Part shown: positions 1-6,255 of the stretch, piece after piece
Layout: every line of letters begins with the position of its first letter
Numbering within the stretch: position 1 is the first letter of the stretch
Source of the DNA: DAISIK01 sp036822055
GTDB lineage: Bacteria; Verrucomicrobiota; Verrucomicrobiia; Opitutales; Puniceicoccaceae
NCBI GenBank assembly: GCA_036822055.1
Contig: DAISIK010000001.1
Span: 1-64,000 of the forward strand
DNA length: 64,000 nucleotides
Reading direction: 5' to 3'
Made by a program: the position numbers and the translations under genes
Notes under the pieces: model-generated
Seen by the model: the letters and a program-made list of their open reading frames with translations, nothing else
Database searches by the model: none
What the model was told of the DNA's origin: nothing

Positions 1-4
1 TCTG

Positions 5-73
5 GACGATCCAGACGGTGGTATCAATTCCGAGTCGCTGCGCTCCTCTCCATGACACACCTCTACGTTCGGC
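5..73 (+). repeat. attC site 0 (69 bp)
   Basis: The right core is GTTCGGC at 67-73. The left core is probably the diverged GACGATC at 5-11. The inner arms, around CAGACGGTGG at 12-21 and CACACCTCTAC at 57-66, pair imperfectly. It closely resembles the site at 6565-6635. It precedes the first complete cassette in the window. Confidence 0.7.
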
Positions 74-83
74 AAAAGCAAAT

Positions 84-632
84 ATGAACAAGCACACTCT
101 TGTCGATTCTATCATAGAAGGGCTTGACCAATTTGGATATTCGGAACCACAGGCTACAATCATCATCGATGGAGCCGAAGGTGCCGTTATAGCAAGACCA
201 CGGCGCTGGATGTGTCGCTACGTATGCGTAGTCATGCAAATTCCGGAAAGGTGCCAGACACTCCAAGATACCGAGTTATTTTTCGAGAAAACAAGGCGAG
301 AATTGACGGAACGATACGCAAAGTTCCCTTATTGGAAGGAGGTCGGTGCATATCTCGTTTGGATTTGCGGTGACGATCTATTTCAACGTCTGGAAACCCA
401 GATGACCAAGTTCAAGGATTCTACCGGATACCATATGACAGTCATGCTCGGCACTGTATTGGTCAATCGCGATCAATACACAATCTCCTCTGAATCGACT
501 TGGGGCCTCTACTACTCGGGCTCACACTTTGGTGCTCTGAGGGCAAAAGCAATCGAATGGTGCATGCGAATGCGCAATGAACAAGGTGCGATTTCGGGAT
601 CTCCGAACGAATCATCAGGTAACCCTGGGTGA
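84..632 (+). CDS. Cassette 1 hypothetical protein (182 aa)
   Basis: Unrecognised protein, first gene of the visible array. The ATG at 84 lies 10 bases after the attC core, matching the start position in neighbouring cassettes; an in-frame start at 18 would lie inside the attC and is rejected. The sequence looks cytosolic, with no signal peptide and no long hydrophobic run. The N-terminal part contains a beta-rich stretch (IIIDGAEGAVIARP), and there are several Cys and Trp residues in the centre. About 110 bases lie between the stop and the next attC, so another short product (for example an overlapping frame at 577-783 ending inside the attC) cannot be excluded. No function is proposed. Confidence 0.7.
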   Translation: MNKHTLVDSIIEGLDQFGYSEPQATIIIDGAEGAVIARPRRWMCRYVCVVMQIPERCQTLQDTELFFEKTRRELTERYAKFPYWKEVGAYLVWICGDDLFQRLETQMTKFKDSTGYHMTVMLGTVLVNRDQYTISSESTWGLYYSGSHFGALRAKAIEWCMRMRNEQGAISGSPNESSGNPG

Positions 633-743
633 ATCCATCCTTTCAGATATGATTGCCATAAGTACCCATCTCGAACAAGATTATCCGATAAGAGAAGATG
701 AATTTGCCTACCCTACACCATTCGATTCAGACGAGTCCGACCA

Positions 744-870
744 GCCGAACAAGACGGTGAAGGAAACCGGTACCGTGCCCTGAGATGACCCATAATCCCC
801 TACAACTTCAACCCCTGTCGTGTCAGCGAACACCGGCTTTCGGTACCGGCTCCTGACCTCGACGTTAGCC
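744..870 (+). repeat. attC site 1 (127 bp family)
   Basis: Left core GCCGAAC at 744-750 and right core GTTAGCC at 864-870. The long arms containing CCGGTACCG on both sides pair almost completely, with the usual mismatched spacer next to the cores. It is one of five sites of exactly 127 bp. Confidence 0.9.
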
Positions 871-878
871 AAAAATAT

Positions 879-1331
879 ATGCACCCATACACTAAATACA
901 AAACCGGATCATGGACCACCATCATAGGGGAAAGCTTCACCCTGCCTGGAACAAATATTTCTGCTCCAGGGAAAATCTTCCTTCGGGAAAAGGCAGGTTT
1001 AACCTCAGCTGAGATTTCAATGAACGTCTTTCCGCCCGGTGCGGCAATGCCGTTCTCCCATCGACACAACAAGAATGAAGAAATTTATATTGCTCTCAAC
1101 GGAAAGGCTGAATTCGTCGTTGATGGTGACAGTATCGAATTAACAGAAGGTGACATACTAAGAGTCTCAAGCACCGCAGAACGGACTTGGAGAACTCTTG
1201 GAGATCAGAACTTCTGCTTTCTGTGTATCCAAGCGGTTGAAGGAAGCATTGGTTCCTCTACCATAGAAGACGGATCGATAGTTAATCCTGCATTCGATTG
1301 GAGTGCCGTTGGAAAAGTAAAAGAAGGCTAA
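879..1331 (+). CDS. Cassette 2 cupin-domain protein (150 aa)
   Basis: Small cupin-fold protein. Cupin motif 1 is visible: Gly54, the HRH pair at His61/His63, Glu68 and Gly75, spaced as in metal-binding cupins. The second motif (around GDILRVSSTAERTW) lacks the usual third histidine, so metal binding may be altered. Such single-domain cupins can be isomerases, dioxygenases or sugar-binding proteins, and the substrate cannot be told here. The ATG lies 8 bases after the attC core, and the stop codon at 1329-1331 lies inside the left core of the next attC, a very compact cassette. Confidence 0.85.
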   Translation: MHPYTKYKTGSWTTIIGESFTLPGTNISAPGKIFLREKAGLTSAEISMNVFPPGAAMPFSHRHNKNEEIYIALNGKAEFVVDGDSIELTEGDILRVSSTAERTWRTLGDQNFCFLCIQAVEGSIGSSTIEDGSIVNPAFDWSAVGKVKEG

Positions 1332-1397
1332 CAAGGCGCATGCACCCAACCCTCAGTCGCTAAGGCTCCCTCGGGCGGGCGATGCGCGACGTTCGAG
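1326..1397 (+). repeat. attC site 2 (72 bp)
   Basis: Left core GGCTAAC at 1326-1332 and right core GTTCGAG at 1391-1397. The arms GGCGCATGC and GCGATGCGC pair. It is very similar to the site at 6178-6248, including the central CAGTCGCT..GGCTCC loop. Confidence 0.85.
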
Positions 1398-1723
1398 CAG
1401 CCAGTTGCGAGGAAATTGCTTCGAGTAACCAAACCCAACAGGCGAAAGAAATGGTTCGTCTCCATTCATTTAATCATTCTGGACCAATCCCACCCCATCG
1501 ACCTCACCCGTTCATCCATTTAGACCAATCGACGACCCACAGAAGATGGAACGCACCAGGCATAGCAATCGTTATTGCCTCAATCACGATTACGATTTCA
1601 GTAGACCAAGTTGAGAAGTGATCATTCACGATTGACAGACCAGACGCTTTCAACCACGATTTACCCATCCACCATGTTCCAATATGATCTCTTTACATCA
1701 TACGATTCAGACCAGCCTGACCA
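1398..1723 (+). other. Cassette 3 body without a convincing gene
   Basis: This 326-base cassette body has no long reading frame. The best candidates are a 56-codon frame at 1451-1621 with a hydrophobic C-terminal segment (GIAIVIASITITI), and a 32-codon frame starting at 1674 that runs into the following attC. Neither is recognisable. The final 23 bases before the attC are clearly related to those before attC site 1 (721-743). Some integron cassettes are non-coding, and this may be one. Confidence 0.45.
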
Positions 1724-1850
1724 TTCGAACAAGACGGTGCAGGAAACTGGTACCGTGCCTCGCGATGACTAATCTTTCTCTTCAATTCAATCAACCCACA
1801 ACCAATCGAACCTCAGGGCACGGTACCAGCTCCTGACCTCCGCGTTCGCT
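1724..1850 (+). repeat. attC site 3 (127 bp family)
   Basis: Left core TTCGAAC at 1724-1730 and right core GTTCGCT at 1844-1850. The GGTACC-containing arms pair. The central part matches the sites at 5168 and 5721 more closely than those at 744 and 2612, so the 127 bp family has two subtypes. Confidence 0.9.
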
Positions 1851-1857
1851 GAAAAAT

Positions 1858-2268
1858 ATGAATTTTATTCGCCACATCACCTCGCCACAATGTCTATTAT
1901 CGATAAGTATTATCGTTATTGGCTCAATGACTCTAGCCGGGTGTGATCCGATGAAAGATAGTTACTCTGATGAAATTATAAGCAAAAGATTGACAGAGAT
2001 TGAACGCAAGGCTACAGGATGGAGCGATTCGGTAAGTCGCGAGGGACCAGAAACACTCCAGATCGTTGTTGATGGTTCATTTTACGTGATTTCAAATATA
2101 GAGTTTAGCATTCGCGAATCCGGCATCAAAGTTGACAATGAGGCAGAGATAGATCCATCTAGATATTTCATGTTTCCCGCTCAAAGGTGGTTTGAAACGA
2201 TTGAGGAGGTTATTGGAGAGATCCGACTCATGGAAACTTCTCAGCGAACAAGGCAGGAGAGACAATGA
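1858..2268 (+). CDS. Cassette 4 putative lipoprotein (136 aa)
   Basis: Unrecognised small lipoprotein. The N-terminus is a type II signal peptide: a hydrophobic stretch (LLSISIIVIGSMT) followed by a lipobox ending LAGC at about residues 26-29, so it is probably lipidated and anchored to an envelope membrane. The mature part is polar and about 105 residues. The ATG at 1858 is 7 bases after the attC core. The stop lies within the left arm of the next attC, so the last residues are attC-encoded. Surface and envelope proteins are common integron cargo; no specific role can be given. Confidence 0.8.
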   Translation: MNFIRHITSPQCLLSISIIVIGSMTLAGCDPMKDSYSDEIISKRLTEIERKATGWSDSVSREGPETLQIVVDGSFYVISNIEFSIRESGIKVDNEAEIDPSRYFMFPAQRWFETIEEVIGEIRLMETSQRTRQERQ

Positions 2269-2313
2269 GTGTTCCGCTGCGCTCCACACTCATGTCTCCC
2301 TTTGACGTTCGCG
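2243..2313 (+). repeat. attC site 4 (71 bp)
   Basis: Left core AGCGAAC at 2243-2249 and right core GTTCGCG at 2307-2313. The arms GGAGAGACAATGAGTGT and ACACTCATGTCTCC pair well. It overlaps the 3' end of the lipoprotein gene. Confidence 0.85.
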
Positions 2314-2327
2314 GAAATGCAATCTAT

Positions 2328-2663
2328 ATGAACGAAACAAAATTAGCATTATTTATTCCTATTCTTCTATTTCTAGTGATCATCGTAATCGCCGGTGGTT
2401 TCATCACAATCAAGAATCGTTTGTACTCACAATTCTTACTAGCCATCTGCGGGATTGCTTCTATCGTTTGCGGATTTGCAGGCATTAACAGGCTTAATTC
2501 CCATCATTCGGAAACTGAATTGGTTGGTGCCATACTCCTCGGGATAGCAATATTTTCCATGCTTGGCATCGCCGTGACAACCAAGCTCCTATTCCAAGGG
2601 AGAGCGAAGGACGCGAACAAGACGGTGCAGGAAACCGGTACCGTGCCCCGAGATGACCAATAA
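2328..2663 (+). CDS. Cassette 5 small membrane protein (111 aa)
   Basis: Predicted inner-membrane protein with three hydrophobic segments: about residues 6-26 (LFIPILLFLVIIVI core), 35-55 (LLAICGIASIVCGF) and 65-85 (AILLGIAIFSML). Family not recognised. The ATG at 2328, 14 bases after the attC core, is preferred to the in-frame ATG at 2265, which lies inside attC and upstream of its right core. The last roughly 17 residues (NKTVQETGTVPRDDQ) are encoded by the following attC, so the recombination site supplies a hydrophilic C-terminal tail. Confidence 0.78.
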   Translation: MNETKLALFIPILLFLVIIVIAGGFITIKNRLYSQFLLAICGIASIVCGFAGINRLNSHHSETELVGAILLGIAIFSMLGIAVTTKLLFQGRAKDANKTVQETGTVPRDDQ

Positions 2664-2738
2664 TCCCTTACAACTTCAACCCCAGTCGTGTCAGCGAACC
2701 CCGGCTTCCGGTACCGGCTCCTGACCTCAGCGTTAGCA
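2612..2738 (+). repeat. attC site 5 (127 bp family)
   Basis: Left core CGCGAAC at 2612-2618 and right core GTTAGCA at 2732-2738. The arms contain CCGGTACCG on both sides. It is nearly identical in the loop to the site at 744-870. Confidence 0.9.
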
Positions 2739-2742
2739 AAAA

Positions 2743-3210
2743 ATGAAGAAAGAAGCAGAAAACCAAGGATTTCCGTGGTGGGCAATTCCGCTCATCGCCT
2801 TAGCATCATTCCGATTCGAATACCACAGTGAGAACGGCTCCAGTTTCTTTTATGACGGAACGGGAACCGCGATACTTGTTATTGGAATTATCTCACTCGT
2901 AATGGTCTTTGGAGTGACAAAGAGAGTTCAGAGGGTTTTGAAGTCCCATAACCTAATTGAACGAATTCCTCGAAGCAGGTTTTGGGTTTTGCTACCGTTT
3001 TCGATCATCCTTCCAGCAATTGGTTACCGTGCGCTTTCTGGTGCAGGGTTTATTGATGACGTTTCGGACAAGCATGTACATCATTGGGACTTCCAATGGG
3101 GGGCTTCACCTTTGCATATTTGGTTAGTTGTCGGCACACTGGCGATTATTTTTCTGCACACTACAATTCTAACGTTGACCGAAATCGAGCGCAAAGCCAA
3201 CAACAGCTAA
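2743..3210 (+). CDS. Cassette 6 membrane protein (155 aa)
   Basis: Unrecognised polytopic membrane protein. Hydrophobic segments lie near residues 12-22 (weak), 44-60 (AILVIGIISLVMVFG), 83-97 (LLPFSIILPAIGY) and 127-150 (IWLVVGTLAIIFLHTTI). A His/Asp-rich stretch (DVSDKHVHHWDF) sits between the last two. The ATG lies only 4 bases after the attC core, so there is no room for an independent ribosome-binding site inside the cassette. The stop codon overlaps the left core of the next attC. Confidence 0.75.
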   Translation: MKKEAENQGFPWWAIPLIALASFRFEYHSENGSSFFYDGTGTAILVIGIISLVMVFGVTKRVQRVLKSHNLIERIPRSRFWVLLPFSIILPAIGYRALSGAGFIDDVSDKHVHHWDFQWGASPLHIWLVVGTLAIIFLHTTILTLTEIERKANNS

Positions 3211-3265
3211 CAAGTCGGTCCTGGACAACGTCGCTAACGCGCCGTGCCAGACCTCGACGTTCGGC
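3205..3265 (+). repeat. attC site 6 (61 bp)
   Basis: Left core AGCTAAC at 3205-3211 and right core GTTCGGC at 3259-3265. The arms around GTCGGTCCTGG and CCAGACCTCGAC pair. It is the shortest site in the array. Confidence 0.85.
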
Positions 3266-3277
3266 AAAAATAGTAAT

Positions 3278-3424
3278 ATGTTTCTACTTTTTTCACTTTA
3301 CACCTTAGGATTACAGGCGTCTGTTTCAACGCGGAATAACGCATTTACTCTGACATTTTATGATGAAGCAATTACTGCAAAAAATAATCTTAATGACCCT
3401 CAACCCCTAACCCCTCAATTATGA
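3278..3424 (+). CDS. Cassette 7 small hydrophobic N-terminus protein (48 aa)
   Basis: Short open frame of 48 codons beginning 12 bases after the attC core, the position where genes of other cassettes start. The N-terminus (MFLLFSLYTLGLQAS) looks like a signal peptide or short membrane segment, followed by a polar tail. Its stop TGA overlaps the ATG of the next gene (ATGA at 3421-3424), which suggests translational coupling. Family unknown. It could be a leader peptide serving the downstream gene rather than a functional protein. Confidence 0.5.
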   Translation: MFLLFSLYTLGLQASVSTRNNAFTLTFYDEAITAKNNLNDPQPLTPQL

Positions 3425-3609
3425 CACCAAAAAGTATAATCATTATTTTACACATTCTACTTTTGCTCGCCGGACTATTTTATATCCGCCGCGCAAACAT
3501 TGACGAACTACCGCGAGTTTTATGGGTTTTCCTTATTATTTGCATTCCAGTGCTTGGACCAGTCTCGACCTTCATCGTTTCGCCGGGACATACCAGAAAA
3601 CAAAAATAA
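3421..3609 (+). CDS. Cassette 7 PLDc_N-like membrane protein (62 aa)
   Basis: Small two-segment membrane protein: a hydrophobic stretch near residues 4-21 (SIIIILHILLLLAGLF) and a second near 34-54 with the pattern W-V-F-L-I-I-C-I-P-V-L-G-P-V. A Trp followed by an Ile/Pro-rich helix and LGP resembles the phospholipase D nuclease N-terminal (PLDc_N) membrane module, which often occurs alone in small proteins of unknown role. The gene overlaps the preceding small frame by ATGA and ends just before the next attC. Confidence 0.65.
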   Translation: MTPKSIIIILHILLLLAGLFYIRRANIDELPRVLWVFLIICIPVLGPVSTFIVSPGHTRKQK

Positions 3610-3727
3610 TCCGAACAATGCGATCCACCGAATGGCTACCCGCGTCATGCCTCCTGCTGACTCCGCTTCGCTCCGTTTGGGCAGGAGTCACGCCACGGGC
3701 AGCCATCGGTGATCGCGGACGTTCGCT
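3610..3727 (+). repeat. attC site 7 (118 bp)
   Basis: Left core TCCGAAC at 3610-3616 and right core GTTCGCT at 3721-3727. The arms TGCGATCCACCGAATGGCTGCC-like and GGCAGCCATCGGTGATCGCG pair. The loop has its own hairpin (CTCCTGCTGACTCC and GGGCAGGAGTCACG). Confidence 0.82.
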
Positions 3728-3733
3728 AAGGAA

Positions 3734-4162
3734 ATGAACCCTGACCTAGACGCCGCATTCGAACGCTTCACTTCAGCCTTCGTTAACCAATTTTGGCGCG
3801 CGGTCAAAGACGGCACATTTTCGATGCCACCGAATGAACCGGTCGAAGACTCTCTGGAGGAACTCCTTTCGGCAGTTTCGTTTACCACTGAACAGAAAGG
3901 CGCTCGGAATCAGGCAGGGAAGGAATACATGCTTCGAATGACGGGCGAGATGGGGGATTGGTGGATGTTTGGATTCAGCCACTGCGGCAAAGCGTGGAAG
4001 CTAGTGAGCGCGTCCGCGAGATCCGATAAGAGAAATTCCCCTCATGACCTTTTGGGTGCTGTCTATGAGTCCTATTTTCGACCTATGTTGGAGCATGCAA
4101 CGGCCAGCGCAAACAAAGACAGCGAACAAGTCAGTGGTGGCAACGGCGGACAACGCCGCTAG
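3734..4162 (+). CDS. Cassette 8 hypothetical protein (142 aa)
   Basis: Unrecognised soluble protein, N-terminus MNPDLDAAFERFTSAF, acidic and aromatic-rich in the centre (GEMGDWWMFGFSHCGKAW). No signal peptide or membrane segment. The ATG at 3734 lies 6 bases after the attC core, preceded by AAGGAA, a reasonable but very close Shine-Dalgarno. The C-terminal 10 residues (SGGNGGQRR region) are encoded inside the next attC. No function is inferred. Confidence 0.75.
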   Translation: MNPDLDAAFERFTSAFVNQFWRAVKDGTFSMPPNEPVEDSLEELLSAVSFTTEQKGARNQAGKEYMLRMTGEMGDWWMFGFSHCGKAWKLVSASARSDKRNSPHDLLGAVYESYFRPMLEHATASANKDSEQVSGGNGGQRR

Positions 4163-4216
4163 TTCGCTTCGCTCTGGAATCCTTTCTCCCGCCGTGCCAC
4201 ACTTCAAACGTTCGGC
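4131..4216 (+). repeat. attC site 8 (86 bp)
   Basis: Left core AGCGAAC at 4131-4137 and right core GTTCGGC at 4210-4216. The arms GTCAGTGGTGGCAACGGCGG and CCGCCGTGCCACACTT pair. Related to the 61 bp site at 3205. Confidence 0.85.
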
Positions 4217-4223
4217 AAAGAAT

Positions 4224-4640
4224 ATGAATATCCTTATCGATGATTCAGTACACACTTTCGAATCCATTGATTCTCTAGAAACACATCTCCGAGAAAAGGA
4301 ACGCGACTGGGAAATACTAGAGTTTCAACCGAAAGAGAATCAAATATATGGGTTCCAAATCACCATGGTGGCTGAAGCGGATGACGGATTTGCCTATTCG
4401 ATCAATTATTTCCCACGGGAAGAAGTTGGCACGAGGTTCTTTCTTTTCGATGATTTCGACACTACAAACTTCGATTGGGCATTCGGCATCTTCAAAGAAT
4501 TTTGTGTCGATCAGGAAGCAACTATTTCGAGATACAAATGGGAAGAGATTTCCCTGAAAGTCTCATTCCGGAACATACTCTACATTGTAGGATGCTTCGT
4601 ATTTCTCCTTATTATTTTCATGCTATTAAACAAAAACTGA
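4224..4640 (+). CDS. Cassette 9 tail-anchored hypothetical protein (138 aa)
   Basis: Unrecognised protein with a polar N-terminal domain of about 110 residues and one C-terminal membrane segment (ILYIVGCFVFLLIIFMLL) followed only by NKN, the layout of a tail-anchored membrane protein facing the cytoplasm. The ATG at 4224 lies 7 bases after the attC core; the longer in-frame start at 4044 lies within the previous gene and attC and is rejected. The stop is followed by 527 bases without a clear gene before the next attC, unusual in this compact array. Confidence 0.75.
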   Translation: MNILIDDSVHTFESIDSLETHLREKERDWEILEFQPKENQIYGFQITMVAEADDGFAYSINYFPREEVGTRFFLFDDFDTTNFDWAFGIFKEFCVDQEATISRYKWEEISLKVSFRNILYIVGCFVFLLIIFMLLNKN

Positions 4641-5167
4641 TTCATACAGTCGGTTCACCTTATCAAGACCAACTGATGACACCGGAGGATTCAAATATCC
4701 CACAAATTTCACCCCAGACAATATAATCGTTTCAGGACCGCATTATACCGATTTTCATTTGCTCAGTTTGACCAGATCTGTATCCTCTACAGTATGCTTA
4801 GCAAGATGAATTTCGACCTAGGTAGGCCGATCACCACAGACCAATCATCCCACAGCCCAACAATAATCGTTCTAGCCGAGCTGAGGAACGAAGCTCGGAC
4901 TTGAACGACGGTTGAACAAGCCGTCGGAATTGACAGTTGGGGTATATGGCACAGATTCTGCCAAATTGTATTTTCTTTTTCGCCACGAATATCAACAACT
5001 TGCGGAATAGCGTTTTCCGCCTTAAATTGACTTGATGAAAAAAAAGTTTCGCATTTTTTAAGACCCAGGGCAAGAAGGTACAATGGTGTACCTTTTTGCC
5101 ATTAGAAAGCGTGATCCAATACCCTGGGAATTGTGCCTGCTGCCTTTAATTGCCGCGCAGCAGCTTA
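4641..5167 (+). other. Non-coding or unrecognised part of cassette 9
   Basis: This 527-base stretch lies between the tail-anchored protein gene and the next attC. It is AT-rich. The longest frame is a minus-strand 98-codon frame at 4787-5083 that resembles nothing known and is probably chance. A hairpin followed by T residues lies near its right end (5075-5097). No internal pair of attC cores was found, so two cassettes may have fused after loss of one attC, or the cassette carries a regulatory or RNA element. Confidence 0.4.
5075..5097 (+). terminator. Terminator-like hairpin inside cassette 9
   Basis: A perfect 8-bp stem, AAGGTACA (5075-5082) and TGTACCTT (5087-5094), encloses the 4-base loop ATGG, and T residues continue to 5097. 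The stem is low in GC, so the terminator call is tentative. If active it would limit read-through into the HicBA cassette. Confidence 0.4.
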
Positions 5168-5294
5168 GTTCAACCAGACAGTGCAGGAAACTGGTACCGT
5201 GCCCCTCGATGACTAATCTTTCAGTTCAATTCAACCATCTCACAACCAATCGAACCTCAGGGCACGGTACCAGCTCCTGACCGCGACGTTGGCA
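5168..5294 (+). repeat. attC site 9 (127 bp family)
   Basis: Left core GTTCAAC at 5168-5174 and right core GTTGGCA at 5288-5294. Arms with GGTACC pair. Its loop resembles the sites at 1724 and 5721. Confidence 0.9.
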
Positions 5295-5344
5295 GAAAGA
5301 ATTGTTGCTATTCGGTTGATCTTCTCCCCCAAATTGGCAAAAAT

Positions 5345-5542
5345 ATGATCATGAAATCGAAGATCACATACTGGCAAGAAACAGACGGTAAATTTTTGGG
5401 CTACCTGAATGATTATCCCGATCATTGGACACAAGGTGATGATCTCGAGGACCTTAAGGCGCACCTCCGAGATCTACATCATGAATTCACGACTCACGAT
5501 CTTCCAGGAATTAAGAAAACGGAAGAAATTGAAGTCGGGTGA
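5345..5542 (+). CDS. hicB: HicB-family antitoxin (65 aa)
   Basis: Antitoxin of a type II HicBA module that binds and blocks the HicA mRNA interferase. The partial RNase H-like HicB fold is recognisable from ITYWQETDGKFLGYLNDYPD, then TQGDDLEDLKAHLRD. At 65 residues it is the short form without an obvious added DNA-binding domain. Start at 5345; an alternative ATG two codons on is possible. It overlaps hicA by GTGA, so the pair is translationally coupled, antitoxin first. The leader is 50 bases long, longer than in other cassettes, and contains ATTGGCA just before the start. Toxin-antitoxin cassettes are known to stabilise large integron arrays. Confidence 0.88.
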   Translation: MIMKSKITYWQETDGKFLGYLNDYPDHWTQGDDLEDLKAHLRDLHHEFTTHDLPGIKKTEEIEVG

Positions 5543-5718
5543 AGCGTAGGGATCTAATCAAGCGAATTGAAGGATTCGGGTGTACACTACTCCGCCATGG
5601 AGGCAAGCACGATATATACCACAATCCAAAAACTGGAGCAACCCAACCAGTTCCGCGCCACAAAGAAATCAATGAAATTCTGGCCCGGAAAATCATTCGT
5701 GATCTCTCTGGAAAATGA
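5539..5718 (+). CDS. hicA: HicA-family mRNA interferase toxin, GTG start (59 aa)
   Basis: Ribosome-independent mRNA interferase toxin of the HicA family with a dsRBD-like fold. The frame begins at GTG 5539-5541, overlapping the hicB stop by four bases. It reads MKRRDLIKRIEGFGC, then the signature HGGKHDIY, then VPRHKEINEILARKIIRDL. The expected catalytic histidine is His24 in GGKH. Length and motif order match the family, so it looks intact. The stop at 5716-5718 lies two bases before the next attC, so the two-gene operon is exactly one cassette. Confidence 0.88.
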   Translation: MKRRDLIKRIEGFGCTLLRHGGKHDIYHNPKTGATQPVPRHKEINEILARKIIRDLSGK

Positions 5719-5720
5719 AG

Positions 5721-5847
5721 CGCCAACCAGACGGTGCAGAAAACTGGTACCGTGCGCTGTGATGACTAATAAATTACTCCAATTCAATCATCCCACAACC
5801 AATCAAACATTCGTGGTCAGTACCAGTTCCTGACCTCGACGTTCGGC
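5721..5847 (+). repeat. attC site 10 (127 bp family)
   Basis: Left core CGCCAAC at 5721-5727 and right core GTTCGGC at 5841-5847. It is the most diverged member of the 127 bp family in its right arm (GGTCAGTACCAGTTCC). Confidence 0.88.
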
Positions 5848-5854
5848 GATAGAA

Positions 5855-6169
5855 ATGAACTGCGAGACTCACCCAGTAAATCTGAAATTCGAGCGCGTTT
5901 CCGGCTTATGGATCGCTCCGCTCATGACACCTGATGGCACTGTGGAGGTGATCGTTGATGGTTCAGATGAGAGACCAAATTCTACTCATTTGGCGGCCTT
6001 GGGAGGATTCTTTCCCTGTGGATGGGACATTACAATCCAAGCAAAAAAAAGACTTCGATTCTCCTTTCTTTACAAACTTGTTAGAATCGCCCCAAACGGA
6101 CAAAGTAGAATTGGACTCCAGTTCCGAAATATTCTAACCGGGGCACAACCAATAGTGTTTCCCGAATGA
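5855..6169 (+). CDS. Cassette 11 hypothetical protein (104 aa)
   Basis: Unrecognised small soluble protein. The ATG is 7 bases after the attC core. Residues 40-58 (ERPNSTHLAALGGFFPCGW) and the basic stretch KKRLRFSFLYKL are the only notable features; predicted mostly beta. No signal peptide. The stop lies 9 bases before the left core of the next attC. No function is inferred. Confidence 0.7.
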   Translation: MNCETHPVNLKFERVSGLWIAPLMTPDGTVEVIVDGSDERPNSTHLAALGGFFPCGWDITIQAKKRLRFSFLYKLVRIAPNGQSRIGLQFRNILTGAQPIVFPE

Positions 6170-6177
6170 AGCTAGAA

Positions 6178-6248
6178 GCCGAACAAGGCGCATGCACTCA
6201 ACCTTCAGTCGCTTAGGCTCCTTCGGCGAGTGATGCGCAACGTTCGAA
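6178..6248 (+). repeat. attC site 11 (71 bp)
   Basis: Left core GCCGAAC at 6178-6184 and right core GTTCGAA at 6242-6248. The arms GGCGCATGCACTC and GAGTGATGCGC pair. Near-identical to the site at 1326-1397, so two unrelated cassettes share an attC type. Confidence 0.87.
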
Positions 6249-6255
6249 AAAGGAA

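Noticed and set aside
577..783. 68-codon plus-strand frame overlapping the end of the cassette 1 gene
   Set aside because: It overlaps the larger frame and runs into the attC, and its last residues are attC-encoded. It could be expressed, but nothing supports it over the 84-632 gene.
4650..4720. CAGTCGGTTC motif after cassette 9 gene as a possible lost attC left arm
   Set aside because: No matching right arm or GTT core was found within 150 bases.
4787..5083. 98-codon minus-strand frame in the non-coding part of cassette 9
   Set aside because: Opposite to all cassette genes, no recognisable motif, and it spans low-complexity AT-rich DNA.
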